Source: Novosphingobium sp. UBA6272 (GTDB taxonomy: Bacteria > Pseudomonadota > Alphaproteobacteria > Sphingomonadales > Sphingomonadaceae). Taken from it: DNA of 64,000 nucleotides. Shown one piece after another: positions 61,471 through 64,000 of this stretch. The stretch is taken from NCBI RefSeq assembly GCF_002440635.1, contig NZ_DJUW01000004.1, forward strand, positions 48,816 through 112,815. The letters run 5' to 3'. The notes under the pieces were generated by a model. The model did no database searches. It saw only the letters and a program-made list of their open reading frames with translations, and was not told the DNA's origin. A program made the position numbers and the translations under genes. Each line of letters begins with the position of its first letter. Position 1 is the stretch's first letter.

Positions 61471-61869
61471 ATGCGCCTGATCCTGACTGCACTGGTTTTC
61501 CTGTTCGGCCTGTTCGATCTGTTCATGGGCCTCAACTTCCTGCTCAACCCGGCGCAGACCGCCGCCGGCTTCGGACTGGAGGCTAACGGCACCCAAGGCC
61601 TCTCGACCTTGCGTGCCGATTTCACCGCCTTCTTCGGGGTGGTGGCAGTCTGCATGATGATCGGCGCCTGGCGCCGCAACGCCGACCTGCTGCTGGTCCC
61701 GATGGCCGTGATGGGCATCGCGGTAACAGTGCGGGCGCTCAGCCTGGGATTGGATGGAACCTATCCCGGCTGGCAAGTGCCGATGGTGGTCGAAGCGCTC
61801 CACGTGATCCTGCTGCTCGCCGCCTGGCGCGTGTTGCCGCACCACAAGATCGAAGAACTGACGTCGTGA
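61471..61869 (+). CDS. DUF4345-like small membrane protein
   Basis: The 132-residue protein has four hydrophobic segments: LILTALVFLFGLFDLFMGLN, LRADFTAFFGVVAVCMMIGA, LLLVPMAVMGIAVTVRALSL and VEALHVILLLAAWRVLP. The pattern resembles DUF4345 proteins of unknown function. I chose the ATG at 61471, with GGGGGTGG upstream; an earlier in-frame start at 61363 would overlap coaBC. It is divergent from coaBC and convergent with the membrane protein downstream. Confidence 0.7.
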   Translation: MRLILTALVFLFGLFDLFMGLNFLLNPAQTAAGFGLEANGTQGLSTLRADFTAFFGVVAVCMMIGAWRRNADLLLVPMAVMGIAVTVRALSLGLDGTYPGWQVPMVVEALHVILLLAAWRVLPHHKIEELTS

Positions 61870-61870
61870 T

Positions 61871-63004
61871 CTAACGCGCCGCTTTCACCAGTGAGCCCAC
61901 CGCCATCGGCACGAAAGCCAAGCCAACCAGCATCGCCGGGGCTATCACCGCGCCCCAGTAGAAATTGTCGGGCCGTCCTGCGATCATAAAGGCCAGGCCG
62001 TAGCCGAGGTACAGCAGCGTCGCGAAGGTTCCGGCCGGGCTCTTCCAGCCCGACCAGCCCAGCACCATCAGCACCACCAGCGGCCCGGCTATGAAGTGCG
62101 GCAGGAAGCGCAGGTTGCTGGATAACACGACGTTGGAAAGCCAGCCGGACAACCCGCGCAGTTCCAGCCAGGCCGGGCCAACCGGATCGCTTGGCAGAAC
62201 TTGCTGAGCAACCTGGCCGAGATGCCAGGCAAGGTAGGCAAAGAAGGCCAGCGCCAGCGCGCTCCACGCCGCGCCTTCCTTCCAGTCGCGCCGCCAGAAG
62301 GCCATGGCGCCCATCAGCAGCACGAAGGGCAAGGCATGCTCTCGGATTGCCAGGGCGAGCGCGGCGACGGCCAGCGCCGCGCCCCAATTGCGCCCCGGCC
62401 GGTGCAGGCCCATGGCCAGGGCCAGCAGCATCCCGGCCCACAATTCGTGCAGCACGAAATAATAGCGGTTGAGCCCCAGCGAGGTCCCGAAGAACAGCAG
62501 CGCCATGGCAAAGCGTCGTTCACGCGCTGGCAGACCTTCATCGCCCAGCCGCCGCCACCACGCCCACAACGTCGCGGCGAGCAAGGCGATCGCCGCCGCC
62601 AAGGTTCCCGGAACCACCGCTTCTGCCCCGCGCCCCTTGTCGCCCAGCCAGACCGAGGCATAAGCCAGGGTCGGCAGCCGCACCGCCACGCCCGGGCGCA
62701 GCGGGTAGCTGGCCTTGCGATGCTCCTCGGCGGCGACCGCGTAATAGTTTTCGCCCTTGCCGATCCGCGCGATCACCCGGTCATAGAGCGCCAGGTCATC
62801 ATCGCGCGGGCGTTCGGCCGCGGGCTTCGCCTCACCAACCGTGTTTTCGACGAAACCGGCCAGCGCGGTCTCCTGCTTGCCGGCGCGGATCGGGACCAGC
62901 GCCGCAGCGACCAGCAGCACCGCCACCGCCGCCAGCAGAAGCCGGGCGGGCAGGCGCGACCAGCCTGAAAAGCGATCACCTTCGAACTGTGCTGCGTGCT
63001 CCAT
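61871..63004 (-). CDS. Multi-pass membrane protein, glycosyltransferase-like
   Basis: The 377-residue protein has about nine hydrophobic segments. After the first (LLLAAVAVLLVAAALVPIRA) comes a periplasmic loop with DDDLALYDRVIARIGKGENY, which has the acidic, Tyr-containing look of GT-C glycosyltransferases, then HELWAGMLLALAMGLHRPGR and IAGPLVVLMVLGWSGWKSP. No family can be named with confidence. I chose the ATG at 63004; a longer reading crosses the ftsH promoter. Confidence 0.65.
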   Translation of the reverse strand: MEHAAQFEGDRFSGWSRLPARLLLAAVAVLLVAAALVPIRAGKQETALAGFVENTVGEAKPAAERPRDDDLALYDRVIARIGKGENYYAVAAEEHRKASYPLRPGVAVRLPTLAYASVWLGDKGRGAEAVVPGTLAAAIALLAATLWAWWRRLGDEGLPARERRFAMALLFFGTSLGLNRYYFVLHELWAGMLLALAMGLHRPGRNWGAALAVAALALAIREHALPFVLLMGAMAFWRRDWKEGAAWSALALAFFAYLAWHLGQVAQQVLPSDPVGPAWLELRGLSGWLSNVVLSSNLRFLPHFIAGPLVVLMVLGWSGWKSPAGTFATLLYLGYGLAFMIAGRPDNFYWGAVIAPAMLVGLAFVPMAVGSLVKAAR

Positions 63005-63131
63005 GCGCCCCCCTAGCCCGGCATTTGTGCATTTGCGGTGAATCCGGCGCAAGAGATGGCAATCGGATATGCCCGTTAGCTTGCGATTCAGCAGGTCTCT
63101 CCTACATTGGCGGGGAAAGGATCCGATTGCG

Positions 63132-64000
63132 ATGAACAATGAGGAACAGCCGAGCGGCAACCCGTGGATGAAGAACCTGCTTGTCTGGGGCGGGATCTTC
63201 CTGGCGCTGTTGCTGGTCGTGACCATGTTCAACGGCAAGACCGAGGCTCCGGGTGAGCCGGTCGGCTATTCGACTTTCCGCACCCAGGTGTCCGAGGGCA
63301 AGGTCCAGCAGGTCGATATCTCGCAGACCAAGATCGTCGGCAAGTACAAGGACGGCAAGCCCTTCACGACCACGCCGATCCCCAACGACACCACCCTGCC
63401 GACACTGCTCAACGAGAACGGCGTGCTGTACAATGGCAAGGTCCCTGACGAACCGGGCCTGATCGGCTGGCTGCTGGTCCAGATCCTGCCGTTCCTGCTG
63501 CTGATCGGTCTGATGGTCTTCGCGATGCGCCAGTTCCAGAAAGGCGGCGGGGCCGGCGGAGCGATGGGCTTTGGCAAGAGCAAGGCCAAGATGCTGACCG
63601 AAAAGCAGGGCCGCGTAACCTTTGCCGATGTCGCCGGGATCGACGAAGCGCGCGAAGAGCTGGAGGAAATTGTCGAGTTCCTGAAGGATCCGCACCGCTT
63701 CTCCAAGCTCGGCGGGCAGATCCCCAAGGGCGCGCTGCTGGTCGGCTCGCCCGGTACCGGCAAGACCCTGCTGGCCCGCGCGATCGCGGGTGAAGCCGGA
63801 GTACCGTTCTTCACCATTTCGGGTTCGGACTTCGTCGAGATGTTCGTCGGCGTTGGTGCCAGCCGCGTGCGCGACATGTTCGAGCACGCCAAGAAGAATG
63901 CCCCCTGCATCGTCTTCATCGACGAAATCGATGCGGTCGGCCGTCATCGTGGTCATGGCCTCGGCAATTCGAATGATGAGCGCGAGCAGACCCTCAACCA
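63132..64000 (+). CDS. ftsH: ATP-dependent membrane protease FtsH (C-terminus beyond the window)
   Basis: The first 289 residues are visible. Two membrane segments (KNLLVWGGIFLALLLVVTMF and LVQILPFLLLIGLMVFAMRQ) flank a periplasmic domain. The AAA module follows: VTFADVAGIDEAREELEEIV, Walker A GSPGTGKTLLARAIA (Ser where Pro is usual, still within GxxGxGKT), Walker B IVFIDEIDAVGRHRG, and the substrate pore loop in SDFVEMFVGVGASRVRDM. The zinc-protease half is cut off. The ATG at 63132 begins the gene; tilS, often upstream in other bacteria, is not here. Confidence 0.96.
   Translation, partial: MNNEEQPSGNPWMKNLLVWGGIFLALLLVVTMFNGKTEAPGEPVGYSTFRTQVSEGKVQQVDISQTKIVGKYKDGKPFTTTPIPNDTTLPTLLNENGVLYNGKVPDEPGLIGWLLVQILPFLLLIGLMVFAMRQFQKGGGAGGAMGFGKSKAKMLTEKQGRVTFADVAGIDEAREELEEIVEFLKDPHRFSKLGGQIPKGALLVGSPGTGKTLLARAIAGEAGVPFFTISGSDFVEMFVGVGASRVRDMFEHAKKNAPCIVFIDEIDAVGRHRGHGLGNSNDEREQTLN

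Noticed and set aside
63770..63800. FtsH Walker A with Ser (GSPGTGKT) as a defect
   Set aside because: The position is variable in the GxxGxGKT consensus, and all required residues are present.

Overview
The window is high-GC DNA from an alphaproteobacterium, most likely a member of the Sphingomonadales. The evidence is the mix of gene families (CysNC fusion, catalase-peroxidase, TonB-dependent receptor, MltA, a Tim44-like protein beside SecB, FtsH), the GC-rich codon use, and several kinds of palindromic intergenic repeat that I associate with sphingomonads. No tRNA, rRNA, CRISPR array, insertion sequence or prophage was seen. The window cuts one gene at each end.

Layout. 1-6.4 kb holds the most unusual locus: a very large cytochrome P450 fused to duplicated alpha/beta domains, two membrane segments and what looks like the start of a DyP-type peroxidase. 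It lies under a winged-helix/TolB/TPR regulator and is divergent from a degenerate methyltransferase-like gene and an ECF sigma factor. 6.4-8.1 kb is a glutamyl-tRNA synthetase of the type common in Firmicutes and Bacteroidetes. 8.2-15.4 kb is a complete valine (isobutyryl-CoA) catabolic operon with its LysR regulator. 15.4-19 kb is the sulfate activation operon cysD-cysNC-cysQ. 19-22.1 kb has a MaoC protein, a FucP-like sugar transporter with operator-like palindromes, YqgE and a phosphatase-like protein. 22.2-29.4 kb carries rpmI-rplT and pheS-pheT, separated by three paralogous AraC-type regulators.

29.4-36.9 kb has aroC, a small operon ending in pnuC and a NadR-like kinase (NAD salvage), ubiG, lysC and an orphan reductive-dehalogenase-like iron-sulfur protein. 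37-43.5 kb has a TonB-like protein, an HxlR/flavodoxin divergent pair, katG with a strong upstream dyad, a nitronate monooxygenase-like gene and an OmpA protein. 43.6-45.5 kb is glnK-amtB behind a well-formed sigma-54 promoter. 45.5-49.2 kb has a nuclease/phosphatase-fold protein, a PNPOx-fold protein, prfC and an orphan low-GC gene. 49.2-52.4 kb is a TetR regulator divergent from a TonB-dependent receptor, with a perfect inverted repeat between them. 52.4-64 kb is mostly housekeeping: smr, mltA, Tim44-like, secB, murJ, trpS, a DUF4136 lipoprotein, dut, coaBC, two membrane proteins and the start of ftsH.

The strongest candidate for an undescribed system is the left-edge locus. The P450 lacks the usual oxygen-activating acid-alcohol pair in its I-helix and is joined to a peroxidase-like region. 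The neighbour resembles methyltransferases tied to fatty-acid methyl ester signalling. Together they suggest, as inference only, a regulated pathway that processes lipid hydroperoxides or a lipid signal. Family calls rest on motif recognition from memory; no database search was run.
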